In this document: positions 24,283 through 31,481 of the stretch, one piece after another
Position numbering within the stretch: the stretch's first letter is position 1
How the letters are laid out: every line of letters starts with the position of its first letter
Source of the DNA: Corynebacterium sp.
Lineage (GTDB): Bacteria > Actinomycetota > Actinomycetes > Mycobacteriales > Mycobacteriaceae
Assembly: GCF_012838985.1 (NCBI RefSeq)
Contig: NZ_DUOE01000042.1
Span: 1 to 33,648, forward strand
DNA length: 33,648 bases
Direction of reading: 5' to 3'
Translations under genes and position numbers: made by a program
Notes under the pieces: model-generated
Database searches by the model: none
What the model was told of the DNA's origin: nothing
The model's input: the letters and a program-made list of their open reading frames with translations, nothing else

Positions 24283-25555
24283 TCGGGTCGACGACGGGGA
24301 TGAGCAGCAGGGCGCCGACCAGCAGGATGAGTCCGATACCGAGGATCCCGAAGCGGTCGGCGCCTCCCAGGAGGACGAACACGCCGAAGGCCAGCGGCGA
24401 GAGCCACGACACGGCGCGTCCGGTGGTGACGTAGAGGCCGAAGAGCTGGCCCTCCCTCCCCTCGGGGGCGACGCGGGAGAGGAAGGAGCGGGCCGCCGAC
24501 TGGGCGGGGCCGACGAACAGGCACAGCGCCAGGCCGAAGATCCAGAACATCTGCGGCCCCTCGACGAAGTAGAGGACACCCGCGGAGGCGATCATCAGGG
24601 CCAGGGAGGCGATGATGATGGGCTTCGGCCCGAGGCGGTCGTCGAGGAAGCCGCCCAGCATGGCCCCCGCCGCCGCGGCGACGTTGGCGGCCACGCCGAA
24701 GAGGAGCACATCGCCCGGGGTGAGCCCGTAGACGGTGACCGCGAGGATCGCGCCGAACGTGAACACGCCCGCCAGGCCGTCGCGGAACACCGCGGAGGAG
24801 ACCAGGAAGTACAGGGCGTTGCGGTCGGAGTGCCACAGGTCGCGGATGGTGCGCAGGAGGCGTCGGTAAGCATCGAGGACCCCCTCGGGGTCGGCGGTGC
24901 CTGAGGGGCGGATCTCCGGCACACGCACGAGGACCGGGACGGCGAACACCGCGAACCACACCGCCGCGAACACCGCCACCAGACGGATGTTGAGGCCGCC
25001 CTCCGTGGGCAGGCCGAACATCCCGCCCTCACCCGCGACGAAACCGAAGTAGCAGATGAGCAGCAGGACGATGCCGCCCGCGTACCCCATGCCCCAGCCG
25101 AAACCGGAGACCCGCCCCACGTTCTCCTCCGTGGACACCTGGTTGAGCTGCGCATAGTAGTTGACCTCGGCGAACTCGAAGAGCACCGAGGCCACCGCCA
25201 TGATGACGGCACCGACCCAGAACCACACGGGCGCATCATTGCGTACGAAGAACAGGGAGGCCATCAACCCGATGGTGATGAACGTCCACACCCCCAACGA
25301 ACGGTGGCGGGTGCCCTTGAGGTCGGCGCGTTGCCCGATGAGCGGCGCCACCACCGCGATGAGCACACCCGCGACCGCCATCACCCAGCCGTAGAGCGTG
25401 GTCGGCGTGAAACGCGAATCGAGCGTCGCACCCACCGAGTCCGTGAGGTAGACGGAGAAGATGAACGTCACCAGCACGGCGTTGAAGGCCGCGGACCCCC
25501 AGTCCCACAGGGCCCAGGCGGTGACGGTGCCGCGGTCGGTGCGCATGGTGGTCAT
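24263..25555 (-). CDS. MFS transporter, UMF1/Atg22-like family
   Basis: 430 residues with about 12 hydrophobic segments. The opening WALWDWGSAAFNAVLVTFIFS is the hallmark of the UMF1 (Atg22-like) branch of the major facilitator superfamily, as are FAEVNYYAQLNQVSTEENVGRVSG in the middle and GPAQSAARSFLSRVAPEGREGQLFGLY in the second half. Substrates of bacterial members are mostly unknown. Amino acids are exported by the yeast vacuolar homologue, so no substrate is assigned. Minus-strand TAAACT ends 6 bases before the ATG and overlaps the cgmR stop codon, so the gene may be transcribed on its own leaderless message, though only 9 bp separate it from cgmR. Confidence 0.88.
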   Translation of the reverse strand: MTTMRTDRGTVTAWALWDWGSAAFNAVLVTFIFSVYLTDSVGATLDSRFTPTTLYGWVMAVAGVLIAVVAPLIGQRADLKGTRHRSLGVWTFITIGLMASLFFVRNDAPVWFWVGAVIMAVASVLFEFAEVNYYAQLNQVSTEENVGRVSGFGWGMGYAGGIVLLLICYFGFVAGEGGMFGLPTEGGLNIRLVAVFAAVWFAVFAVPVLVRVPEIRPSGTADPEGVLDAYRRLLRTIRDLWHSDRNALYFLVSSAVFRDGLAGVFTFGAILAVTVYGLTPGDVLLFGVAANVAAAAGAMLGGFLDDRLGPKPIIIASLALMIASAGVLYFVEGPQMFWIFGLALCLFVGPAQSAARSFLSRVAPEGREGQLFGLYVTTGRAVSWLSPLAFGVFVLLGGADRFGILGIGLILLVGALLLIPVVDPTTRRAR

Positions 25556-25561
25556 GCCCGG

Positions 25562-25567
25562 AGTTTA
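25562..25567 (-). promoter_or_regulatory. -10 element TAAACT of the UMF1-type MFS gene (leaderless)
   Basis: Minus-strand TAAACT ends 6 bases before the ATG at 25555 and includes the TAA stop of the TetR gene. Confidence 0.4.
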
Positions 25568-26080
25568 GGTCGGAATCCGGGCCAGCGCAGCGGATATGAG
25601 CCGCTCCCGGTCCTGAGCCGACAACGGCGCGTGGTGCACGTGGTCATGCGCCCACAGGCCGTAGGCCAGCAGCTGCACGAGGTAGGCGTCCGTCGAGGAG
25701 GGTTCCGGCATCCACCGCTTGTCGACGCCCTCCCACACCGCCCGGTACGCCCCGTCATGGCGCGAGTCCAGGATCATGAGCAGCTCCGGCAGGTCGGCGT
25801 TCCGGCCCATGGAGATGACGACGGCCCGCAGGCGCTCCTCCGCCGTGAGGTCCGCGGCCGGGGCGCCGGCGATCTCCTCGAGCTCCGCCTCCCAGGCGGC
25901 GGCGAGGTGCCGGTGCACCCCGAGGAGCAGCTCGTGGCGGGAGGGGAAGTGGTAGATGATGCCGGACTTGGACAGACCGGCGGCCGCGGCCAGTGTCTCG
26001 TAGCTCAGACCCTCCAGCCCCTCGGCGGTGATGAGCCCCACCGCGGCGGCGAGGATCTGTCCGCGTTTACTGTGCCTCAC
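25565..26080 (-). CDS. cgmR: TetR-family repressor CgmR
   Basis: 171 residues from the GTG at 26080 (RHSKRGQILAAAVGLI), preceded by GAGGAG. N-terminal TetR helix-turn-helix: LSYETLAAAAGLSKSGIIYHFPSRHELL (residues about 26-55). The C-terminal ligand domain contains RLRAVVISMGRN ... LLMILDSR ... YLVQLLAYGLWAHDHVHH. The HTH and the C-terminal pattern strongly recall C. glutamicum CgmR, a multidrug-responsive repressor. The gene overlaps the end of cgmA by 14 bases, so repressor and pump are co-translated, and a matching palindrome lies at the cgmA promoter. An upstream GTG (26101) would add 7 residues but lacks the ribosome binding site. Confidence 0.88.
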   Translation of the reverse strand: MRHSKRGQILAAAVGLITAEGLEGLSYETLAAAAGLSKSGIIYHFPSRHELLLGVHRHLAAAWEAELEEIAGAPAADLTAEERLRAVVISMGRNADLPELLMILDSRHDGAYRAVWEGVDKRWMPEPSSTDAYLVQLLAYGLWAHDHVHHAPLSAQDRERLISAALARIPT

Positions 26081-27512
26081 GGGGACTCCTCGGGTTGCCA
26101 CGGAAGCAGCAGGCCGTGAGCAGCGTGAACGCGCCGGCGACGACGGCCAGCAGGATGACGATGCTCAAGTACGCCAGATCGTAGGCCGCCCCGTCGATGG
26201 GACCCGACAGGTCCAGCCCACCCGGCACCCGGCGTGCGTAGAGCAGCGGCAGGAGGCTGCCCAGGACCGCCACGGACACGAGGGTGCCGAACTCGTAGGA
26301 GACGTTCTCCACACTCGCCGCCATGCCCGCCCGACGGACCGGCGCCGCCCCGATGATGGCGGTGGAACTGACCGACATGATCGAACCCGCCCCCGCCCCG
26401 ATCAGCGCCAGCGCCGCGACGAACAGCGGTATCTGCTCATGGAATCCCGCCCACGCCGCCCCGCCCATGCCGACCGTGATCGCCAGGAAACCACCCGCGA
26501 TGAGCCGCTGGAACCCGACCCGGTGCAGCAGCGCGCCGCCCAGGATGGAGAAGGGGAACGCCGCCAGCGTCACCGACACCACCAGCAGCCCCGCCTGCAG
26601 GGGCGAGTAGCCGCCGACCAGCTGGAAACGCTGCGTGGTCATCAGCTCCAGACCCACGACGGCGAACATCGCGCCCGCGGCCGCCAGGACACCACCGGTG
26701 AAGATGCGGGAACGGAAGATGTCGAAGGTGAGGAGGGGGTCGTCGAGAAGCTGTTGTCGACGCGTGAACAGGAAGGAACCCACGAGCGCCACCACCGCCG
26801 CCCCCGCGAGCAGCCACCCCGTGCGCGCCGGGTTGGCCAGTTCCTTGATGGTGGTGACCAGGCCAGACAGGGCCAGCAGCGCCCACAGGGAACTGACGAG
26901 GTCCCAACGCTTGGTCGGGTCGGGCATGTTCGGCGGGGCGACGGCGATGGTCGCGATGATCGCGGCCGCCGCGATCGGCACGTTGATGAGGAACACCGAC
27001 CCCCACCAGAAGTACTCCAGCAGCAGCCCGCCGAGCACCGGGCCCAACGCCGCGCCGACCACCGCGACCGACCCCCACACGCCGATGGCCGTGTTGCGTT
27101 CACGCTCGTCGGAGAACGTGATCCGCACCAGCGCGAGCGTGGCGGGCATCATCGTCGCGGCCCCCATGCCCAGGGCGGCGCGGGCGGCGACGAGGAACCA
27201 GGCGCCGGGGGCGAAGGCCGCGGCCAGGGACGCGACCCCGAAGACCGCCAGACCGACGAGGAACATCAGGCGGTGCCCGATCCGGTCCCCGAGCGTGCCC
27301 GTGCCCAGCATGAGGCCGGCCAGCACGAGGGGGTAGGCGTTGATGATCCACAGCGCCTGCACCTCGGTGGTGTGGAGCTGTTCACGCAGCTCCGGCAGGG
27401 CGGTGTAGAGGATCGAGTTGTCCACGCCGACGAGCAGCAGACCCAGGGAGATGATGAAGAGGAACGTCCACCGCTGGGCCGGGGTGGAGTCGACGTCGTC
27501 GAGGCGTGTCAC
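26067..27512 (-). CDS. cgmA: DHA2-family MFS exporter CgmA (multidrug/cadaverine-type)
   Basis: 481 residues with about 14 predicted membrane segments. The DHA2 signature sequences include the first-helix motif LGLLLVGVDNSILYTALPEL, GDRIGHR in loop 2-3 (motif A) and the motif C region WGSVAVVGAALGPVLGGLLL. In C. glutamicum the homologue beside cgmR exports cadaverine and confers drug resistance. GTG start at 27512, with TACAGT 8 bases upstream lying inside a 26-bp palindrome, so the gene is probably repressed by CgmR. The 3' end overlaps cgmR. pqo is divergent, 70 bp away. Confidence 0.88.
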   Translation of the reverse strand: MTRLDDVDSTPAQRWTFLFIISLGLLLVGVDNSILYTALPELREQLHTTEVQALWIINAYPLVLAGLMLGTGTLGDRIGHRLMFLVGLAVFGVASLAAAFAPGAWFLVAARAALGMGAATMMPATLALVRITFSDERERNTAIGVWGSVAVVGAALGPVLGGLLLEYFWWGSVFLINVPIAAAAIIATIAVAPPNMPDPTKRWDLVSSLWALLALSGLVTTIKELANPARTGWLLAGAAVVALVGSFLFTRRQQLLDDPLLTFDIFRSRIFTGGVLAAAGAMFAVVGLELMTTQRFQLVGGYSPLQAGLLVVSVTLAAFPFSILGGALLHRVGFQRLIAGGFLAITVGMGGAAWAGFHEQIPLFVAALALIGAGAGSIMSVSSTAIIGAAPVRRAGMAASVENVSYEFGTLVSVAVLGSLLPLLYARRVPGGLDLSGPIDGAAYDLAYLSIVILLAVVAGAFTLLTACCFRGNPRSPREAQ

Positions 27513-27519
27513 GCGGGGG

Positions 27520-27545
27520 AACTGTACCGACCGTTCGTTACAGTT
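27520..27545. promoter_or_regulatory. Probable CgmR operator palindrome over the cgmA -10
   Basis: A 26-bp inverted repeat with half-sites AACTGTACCGACC and (complement) AACTGTAACGAAC, matching at 11 of 13 positions. It contains the cgmA -10 (TACAGT, minus strand, 27521-27526) and ends just before the -35 region of the divergent pqo promoter. This is the expected position for autoregulation of the cgmA-cgmR pair. Confidence 0.7.
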
Positions 27546-27569
27546 TCAACGCGAGGCATGAATCCTCCG

Positions 27570-27575
27570 TACTCT
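27570..27575 (+). promoter_or_regulatory. -10 element TACTCT of pqo (leaderless)
   Basis: TACTCT ends 7 bases before the ATG at 27583. There is no Shine-Dalgarno sequence. Confidence 0.5.
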
Positions 27576-27582
27576 CGGGGAC

Positions 27583-29328
27583 ATGGCACGCACCTATGCA
27601 CAGCAGCTCGTCGAGACCCTCGAGAAGCAGGGCGTGGCACGGATCTACGGAGTGGTCGGCGACAGCCTCCCCCCGATCGTCGACGCCCTCCGCACCTCCT
27701 CCATCGAGTGGATTCACGTCCGCAACGAGGAGGCCGCCGCCTTCGCCGCCGGCGCCGAGTCCCTGCTCACCGGCCGCCTGGCCGTGTGCGCCGGCTCCTG
27801 CGGACCCGGCAACCTCCACCTCATCCAGGGCCTCTACGACTCCCACCGCAACGGCGCCCGCGTCCTCGCGATCGCCTCCCACATCCCCAGCAACCAGATC
27901 GGCACCTCCTACTTCCAGGAGACCCACCCCGAACAGCTCTTCGCCGAATGCTCCGGCTACTGCGAGATGGTCAACTCCGCCGACCAGGGCGCCCGCATCC
28001 TCCACCACGCGATCCAGTCGACGATGGCCGGACAGGGTGTGTCCGTGCTGGTCATCCCGGGTGATATCGCCAAGCAGGACGCCGGCGACGGCATGTTCCT
28101 CGAGTCCACCATCGCCACCGGCCGCCCCGTCGTCTACCCCGACGCCCGCGAGGCCGCGCAGCTGGCCGCGGCGATCAACGCCGCCGACACCGTGACCCTC
28201 TTCTGCGGCGAAGGCTCCCGGGACGCCCGCGACCAGGTCCTTGCCCTGGCCGAGAAGATCAAGTCGCCCGTCGGCCACGCCTTCGGCGGCAAGATGCACA
28301 TCCAGTACGACAACCCCTTCGACGTCGGCATGTCCGGACTCCTCGGCTACGGCGCCTGCCACGACGCGATGCACGACGCCGACCTGCTCATCCTCCTGGG
28401 CACCGACTTCCCCTACACCGAGTTCCTCCCCACCGGCAACGTCGCGCAGGTCGACATCAACGCCGCCCACATCGGCCGCCGCACCACGGTGCACCACCCG
28501 GTCGTCGGCGATGTCGGGGCCACCATCGAGAACATCCTCCCGCACCTGGAGGAGAAGACCGACCGCTCCTTCCTCGACCGCATGCTGCGCAAGCACGCGA
28601 AGACCCTGGAGAAGGTCGTGGAGGCGTACACGCAGGACGTGGAGAAGCACACCCCCATCCACCCCGAGTACCTCGCGCACGTCCTCGATGAGCTGGCCGC
28701 CGACGACGCCGTGTTCACCGTCGACACCGGCATGTGCAACGTGTGGGCCGCCCGCTACCTCACACCCAACGGCCGCCGCGCGGAGATCGGCTCCTTCCGC
28801 CACGGCACCATGGCCAACGCCCTGCCGCACGCCATCGGCGCGCAGTTCGTCGACCGGAACCGCCAGGTCATCAGCCTCAACGGCGACGGCGGCCTCGGCA
28901 TGCTCCTCGGCGAGCTGCTCACCGTCAAACTCCATGACCTGCCCGTGAAGATGGTCGTGTTCAACAACTCCTCGCTCGGCATGGTCAAGCTCGAGATGCT
29001 CGTCGAGGGCATGCCCGAGCACGGCACCGACCACGAGGAGGTCGACTTCGCGGCCCTCGCGGCCGCCGCGGGCATCCACTCCGTGCTCATCGACGACCCC
29101 GCCACGCTGCGCGAGCAGCTCGCTGCTGCGCTCGCGCACCCGGGCCCCGTGCTCATCGACGTCCGCACCGACCCCGACGCCCTGTCCATCCCGCCGAACA
29201 TCACGTGGGAGATGCTCATCGGCTTCTCCCGGGCCGCCACCCGCTCCGTCTTCGGCGGCGGTGTCGGCGACATGGTGCACCTGGCGCGCGCGAATCTGCG
29301 CAACATCGGCGCCGCGGGAGCGGTGTAG
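27583..29328 (+). CDS. pqo: Pyruvate:quinone oxidoreductase (PoxB-type, pyruvate dehydrogenase (quinone))
   Basis: Peripheral membrane ThDP- and FAD-dependent enzyme that oxidises pyruvate to acetate and CO2, feeding electrons to menaquinone. 581 residues, usual length. The N-terminal pyrimidine-binding domain has the catalytic Glu in VRNEEAAAFAAGA; GSCGPGNLHLIQGL and FQETHPEQLF follow. The central FAD domain includes GHAFGGKMHI and LLGTDFPYTEF. The ThDP pyrophosphate motif is GDGGLGMLLGELLTVKLHDLPVKMVVFNN. The C-terminal stretch after RTDPDALSIPP is long enough for the membrane-binding peptide of PoxB. The divergent cgmA and following PLP-enzyme gene match the C. glutamicum pqo locus as I recall it. 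Confidence 0.95.
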   Translation: MARTYAQQLVETLEKQGVARIYGVVGDSLPPIVDALRTSSIEWIHVRNEEAAAFAAGAESLLTGRLAVCAGSCGPGNLHLIQGLYDSHRNGARVLAIASHIPSNQIGTSYFQETHPEQLFAECSGYCEMVNSADQGARILHHAIQSTMAGQGVSVLVIPGDIAKQDAGDGMFLESTIATGRPVVYPDAREAAQLAAAINAADTVTLFCGEGSRDARDQVLALAEKIKSPVGHAFGGKMHIQYDNPFDVGMSGLLGYGACHDAMHDADLLILLGTDFPYTEFLPTGNVAQVDINAAHIGRRTTVHHPVVGDVGATIENILPHLEEKTDRSFLDRMLRKHAKTLEKVVEAYTQDVEKHTPIHPEYLAHVLDELAADDAVFTVDTGMCNVWAARYLTPNGRRAEIGSFRHGTMANALPHAIGAQFVDRNRQVISLNGDGGLGMLLGELLTVKLHDLPVKMVVFNNSSLGMVKLEMLVEGMPEHGTDHEEVDFAALAAAAGIHSVLIDDPATLREQLAAALAHPGPVLIDVRTDPDALSIPPNITWEMLIGFSRAATRSVFGGGVGDMVHLARANLRNIGAAGAV

Positions 29329-29339
29329 GGGCCGGCGTG

Positions 29340-29354
29340 GCAACAACCGTGCAA
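29340..29354 (+). repeat. Left arm of a perfect 15-bp inverted repeat
   Basis: GCAACAACCGTGCAA, 11 bases after the pqo stop. Its exact reverse complement is at 29423-29437, the centres being 83 bp apart. Confidence 0.9.
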
Positions 29355-29422
29355 GTCTGGCCGTCGCCGCGGAAAGTGGTGGGCCGGTAACCTGCAACGA
29401 TGACAACCTTCCCGGAGCTCAG

Positions 29423-29437
29423 TTGCACGGTTGTTGC
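29423..29437 (+). repeat. Right arm of a perfect 15-bp inverted repeat, over the -35 region of the PLP enzyme gene
   Basis: TTGCACGGTTGTTGC; within and just past it the hexamer TTGCAC occurs twice, 11 bp apart (29423 and 29434). The first TTGCAC is where a -35 would be (15 bp before the -10). Confidence 0.9.
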
Positions 29438-29443
29438 ACCGTC

Positions 29444-29449
29444 TAGTCT
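29444..29449 (+). promoter_or_regulatory. -10 element TAGTCT of the PLP enzyme gene (leaderless)
   Basis: TAGTCT ends 7 bases before the ATG at 29457 and decides that start over the ATG at 29400. Confidence 0.5.
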
Positions 29450-29456
29450 GGGCGGC

Positions 29457-30467
29457 ATGACCCCGACCGTCCGGATCGACCTCGCCCGCCTCGACGCGAA
29501 CATCGCCGCCATGGCCGCCCAGCCCGGGCAGCTGCGCCCGCACGTGAAGACCCACAAGATCCCCGAGATCGCCCGCCGCCAGCTCGCGGCCGGCGCACAC
29601 GGGCTGACCGTGGCGACGGTCGGGGAGGCGGAGGTCTTCGCCGAGGTCTGCGACGACCTCTTCATCGCCTACCCCGTCTGGGCCGACAAGCGGCTGCGTG
29701 ACCTGGCCACGCGGGTGCGGCTGACCGTCGGGTGCGACTCCCTGCCCACCGCGGAACGCCTGGCAGGGTCGGGCGTGGGCGTGCTCATCGAACTCGACTC
29801 CGGGCACCACCGCTCCGGCGTCCCGGTGGGCGAGCTCGAGGACCTGGCCCGCGGCATCCTCGACCTGGGCCTCGACCTGCGTGGGGCCTTCACCTTCCCC
29901 GGCCACTCCTACACGCCGGGCGGGCAGGAGGCGGCGGCCCGCGACGAGGACCAGGCCCTGTCCGCGGCAGGCCAGATCCTCCGGGCCCTCGGGGTGGCTG
30001 CCCCGGTGCTCTCCGGCGGCTCGACCCCCTCGGCGCGGTATTCGCAGGTGGCCACGGAACGCCGCCCCGGCGTATACGTGTTCAACGACGCCCAGCAGCT
30101 GGAGCTGGGCACCTGCGACTGGTCCGGTATCGCGCTGACGGTCCGCGCCACGGTGGTCTCGCGACGGACCGACCTCCATCAGGTCATCGTCGACGCCGGC
30201 TCCAAGATCCTGGGCTCCGACCGTCCGGCCTGGGCCAGCGGCTTCGGGAGGATCAAGGGGGTGCCCGATGCGCGGTTGACCGCCCTGTCCGAGCATCACG
30301 GCACCGTCGCCTGGCCGGAGGGGAAGCCGTTGCCGCAGGTGGGGGAGCAGGTGGCGGTGGTGCCCAACCACGTGTGCCTGGTACTCAACCTCGTCGATGA
30401 GGTCGAGGTGGTGTCCGGCGGGCGCGTGGTGGACCGGTGGGCGGTGGCAGCGCGGGGCCGGAACTGA
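29457..30467 (+). CDS. Fold-III PLP enzyme, D-threonine aldolase / D-serine dehydratase family
   Basis: 336 residues. The alanine-racemase-like N-terminal barrel carries the PLP lysine in RPHVKTHK (Lys31). Further barrel strands are LTVATVGEAEVF, LIELDSGHHRSGVP and the glycine-rich phosphate-binding GGSTPSARY. Near the C-terminus VPNHVCLVLNL holds the His-X-Cys metal pair typical of the metal-activated D-threonine aldolase and eukaryotic-type D-serine dehydratase branch. Expected to act on D-beta-hydroxy amino acids; the exact substrate cannot be read from the sequence. No signal peptide. The start is chosen by the -10 spacing; the longer reading from 29400 would begin upstream of the -10. 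The inverted repeat upstream suggests specific regulation. Confidence 0.87.
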   Translation: MTPTVRIDLARLDANIAAMAAQPGQLRPHVKTHKIPEIARRQLAAGAHGLTVATVGEAEVFAEVCDDLFIAYPVWADKRLRDLATRVRLTVGCDSLPTAERLAGSGVGVLIELDSGHHRSGVPVGELEDLARGILDLGLDLRGAFTFPGHSYTPGGQEAAARDEDQALSAAGQILRALGVAAPVLSGGSTPSARYSQVATERRPGVYVFNDAQQLELGTCDWSGIALTVRATVVSRRTDLHQVIVDAGSKILGSDRPAWASGFGRIKGVPDARLTALSEHHGTVAWPEGKPLPQVGEQVAVVPNHVCLVLNLVDEVEVVSGGRVVDRWAVAARGRN

Positions 30468-30492
30468 AGGGGAGCGCGCCGCCGCGTGACCT

Positions 30493-30569
30493 GATTCCAC
30501 GTGATCCGGAAGGTGGCACCAACATTTCCCCAGGTCGCTGAGGACCCGGGAACACGGACACGTGGAATC
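30493..30569. repeat. 11-bp inverted repeat pair with CACGTG cores upstream of the MerR gene
   Basis: GATTCCACGTG (30493-30503) and its exact complement CACGTGGAATC (30559-30569), centres 66 bp apart. Each arm contains the self-complementary hexamer CACGTG. They lie between the PLP enzyme stop and the MerR promoter and could be a long-loop terminator or paired protein sites. Confidence 0.7.
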
Positions 30570-30581
30570 CGGCGCGAACAC

Positions 30582-30612
30582 TTGCGCTTGACCCGGCGTC
30601 AACGCGGAGACT
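30582..30612 (+). promoter_or_regulatory. MerR-type promoter with 19-bp spacer and palindromic operator
   Basis: A -35 TTGCGC (30582-30587) and a weak -10 GAGACT (30607-30612) are separated by 19 bp, the elongated spacing used by MerR-family activators. The spacer holds the palindrome TTGAC-CCGGC-GTCAA (30588-30602). The -10 ends 7 bases before the GTG start, so the long-form transcript would be leaderless and autoregulated. Confidence 0.6.
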
Positions 30613-30619
30613 GGGAACC

Positions 30620-31381
30620 GTGACCGACTACACCATCGGCGAGGCCGCCGACATCCTCCACGTGACCACCCGCACGCTACGGCACTGGGACCACATCGGG
30701 CTGCTCACGCCCGGCTGGCGGACGTGGGCGGACCACCGGCTCTACACGGAGGCGGATCTGGAGAGGGCGCTGCAGATCCTCGTCTACCGGGAGGCCGGGG
30801 TGCCGCTCAGGGAGATCGCGGAGATCCTCGCCGAGCCCGCCACCGCGCGGGACACCCTGCGCAGGCAGCGTGCGGTGCTCACCCGACGGATCGGTCACCT
30901 GCACCGGATGGTCCGGGCAGTCGATGAACTCCTGAAGGAGGAGGAACCCATGTCCCTCGAGGACCGCATGCAGCTCTTCGGCGACCAGTGGAAGCCGGAG
31001 TACCAGGACGAGGCGGAGGAGCGCTGGGGTGACACCCCGGAGTGGGAGCAGTCACGGAGGATCCAGACCGCCCTGAGCGACGAGGACTGGCGCGCCGTCA
31101 AACGCGAGCAGGACGAGTTCATCGCACTGCTCGCCGACGCCGCCGCCCGCGGCGTGGAACCGGGCTCGGGGGAGGGGCGGGTGATCGTCGGGAAGCATCG
31201 GGCGACGATCGCCCGCTGGTACCCCGTCACCCCTGCGAAGCAGGTGCTGCTCGCGCGGATGTACGTCCACGACGAGCGTTTCGACGCCACCTATCAGGGC
31301 CATGCCGCCTACCTGTTGGACCTGGTCGAGGCGGAGGCCGCGGCGGAGGGCGTCGACCTCGCCGCCGTGACCTGGGAGTAG
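30620..31381 (+). CDS. TipAL-type MerR-family regulator with TipAS drug-binding domain
   Basis: 253 residues, by my recollection the same length as Streptomyces TipAL. The N-terminal MerR winged helix (YTIGEAADILHVTTRTLRHWDHIGLL, then DHRLYTEADLERALQILVYREAGVPL) is followed by a long coiled-coil dimerisation helix (about 75-108). The TipAS domain starts with MSLEDRMQLFGDQW and includes EAEERWGDTPEW, RWYPVTP and the globin-like helices MYVHDERFDATYQ and GHAAYLLDLVEA. TipAS domains bind thiopeptides and other hydrophobic peptides. This protein has no cysteine at all, so the covalent thiopeptide linkage known for TipA cannot form. An internal ATG with a strong ribosome binding site would yield the drug-binding domain alone. 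No drug exporter is adjacent. Confidence 0.9.
   Translation: MTDYTIGEAADILHVTTRTLRHWDHIGLLTPGWRTWADHRLYTEADLERALQILVYREAGVPLREIAEILAEPATARDTLRRQRAVLTRRIGHLHRMVRAVDELLKEEEPMSLEDRMQLFGDQWKPEYQDEAEERWGDTPEWEQSRRIQTALSDEDWRAVKREQDEFIALLADAAARGVEPGSGEGRVIVGKHRATIARWYPVTPAKQVLLARMYVHDERFDATYQGHAAYLLDLVEAEAAAEGVDLAAVTWE
30935..30952 (+). promoter_or_regulatory. Internal ribosome binding site and in-frame ATG for a TipAS-like short product
   Basis: AAGGAGGAGG (30935-30944) lies 5 bases before an in-frame ATG at 30950 (residue 111). Translation from it gives a 143-residue protein consisting of only the TipAS domain, parallel to the independently translated TipAS of Streptomyces. The Lys-Glu-Glu-Glu codons alone do not require this purine run to match the anti-SD so well. 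Confidence 0.6.
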
Positions 31382-31420
31382 CCCGGCTGTAAGGGAATTC
31401 CCAGACACCATCCAGCCGGG
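31382..31420 (+). terminator. Hairpin terminator after the TipAL-type gene
   Basis: An outer 8-bp stem (31382-31389 with 31413-31420, CCCGGCTG / CAGCCGGG) encloses the perfect 10-base palindrome GGGAATTCCC (31393-31402). It starts at the base after the stop codon of the MerR gene. Confidence 0.6.
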
Positions 31421-31468
31421 TGGGAGCGCGGGCGGGTTGACTCGGCACCACAGATGCAGAAAGTGGTG

Positions 31469-31474
31469 GACAAT
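31469..31474 (+). promoter_or_regulatory. -10 element GACAAT of phoR (leaderless)
   Basis: GACAAT ends 7 bases before the ATG at 31482. The TTGACT at 31437 is 26 bp away, too far for a -35. Confidence 0.4.
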
Positions 31475-31481
31475 GGGACAC

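Noticed and set aside
27538..29406. 622-codon minus-strand frame opposite pqo
   Set aside because: The pqo frame carries all ThDP/FAD motifs. The antisense frame is repetitive Gly/Val/Asp and unsupported.
31437..31442. TTGACT as the -35 of phoR
   Set aside because: It is 26 bp from the -10 that fits the start codon, which is too far for a sigma-70-type promoter.
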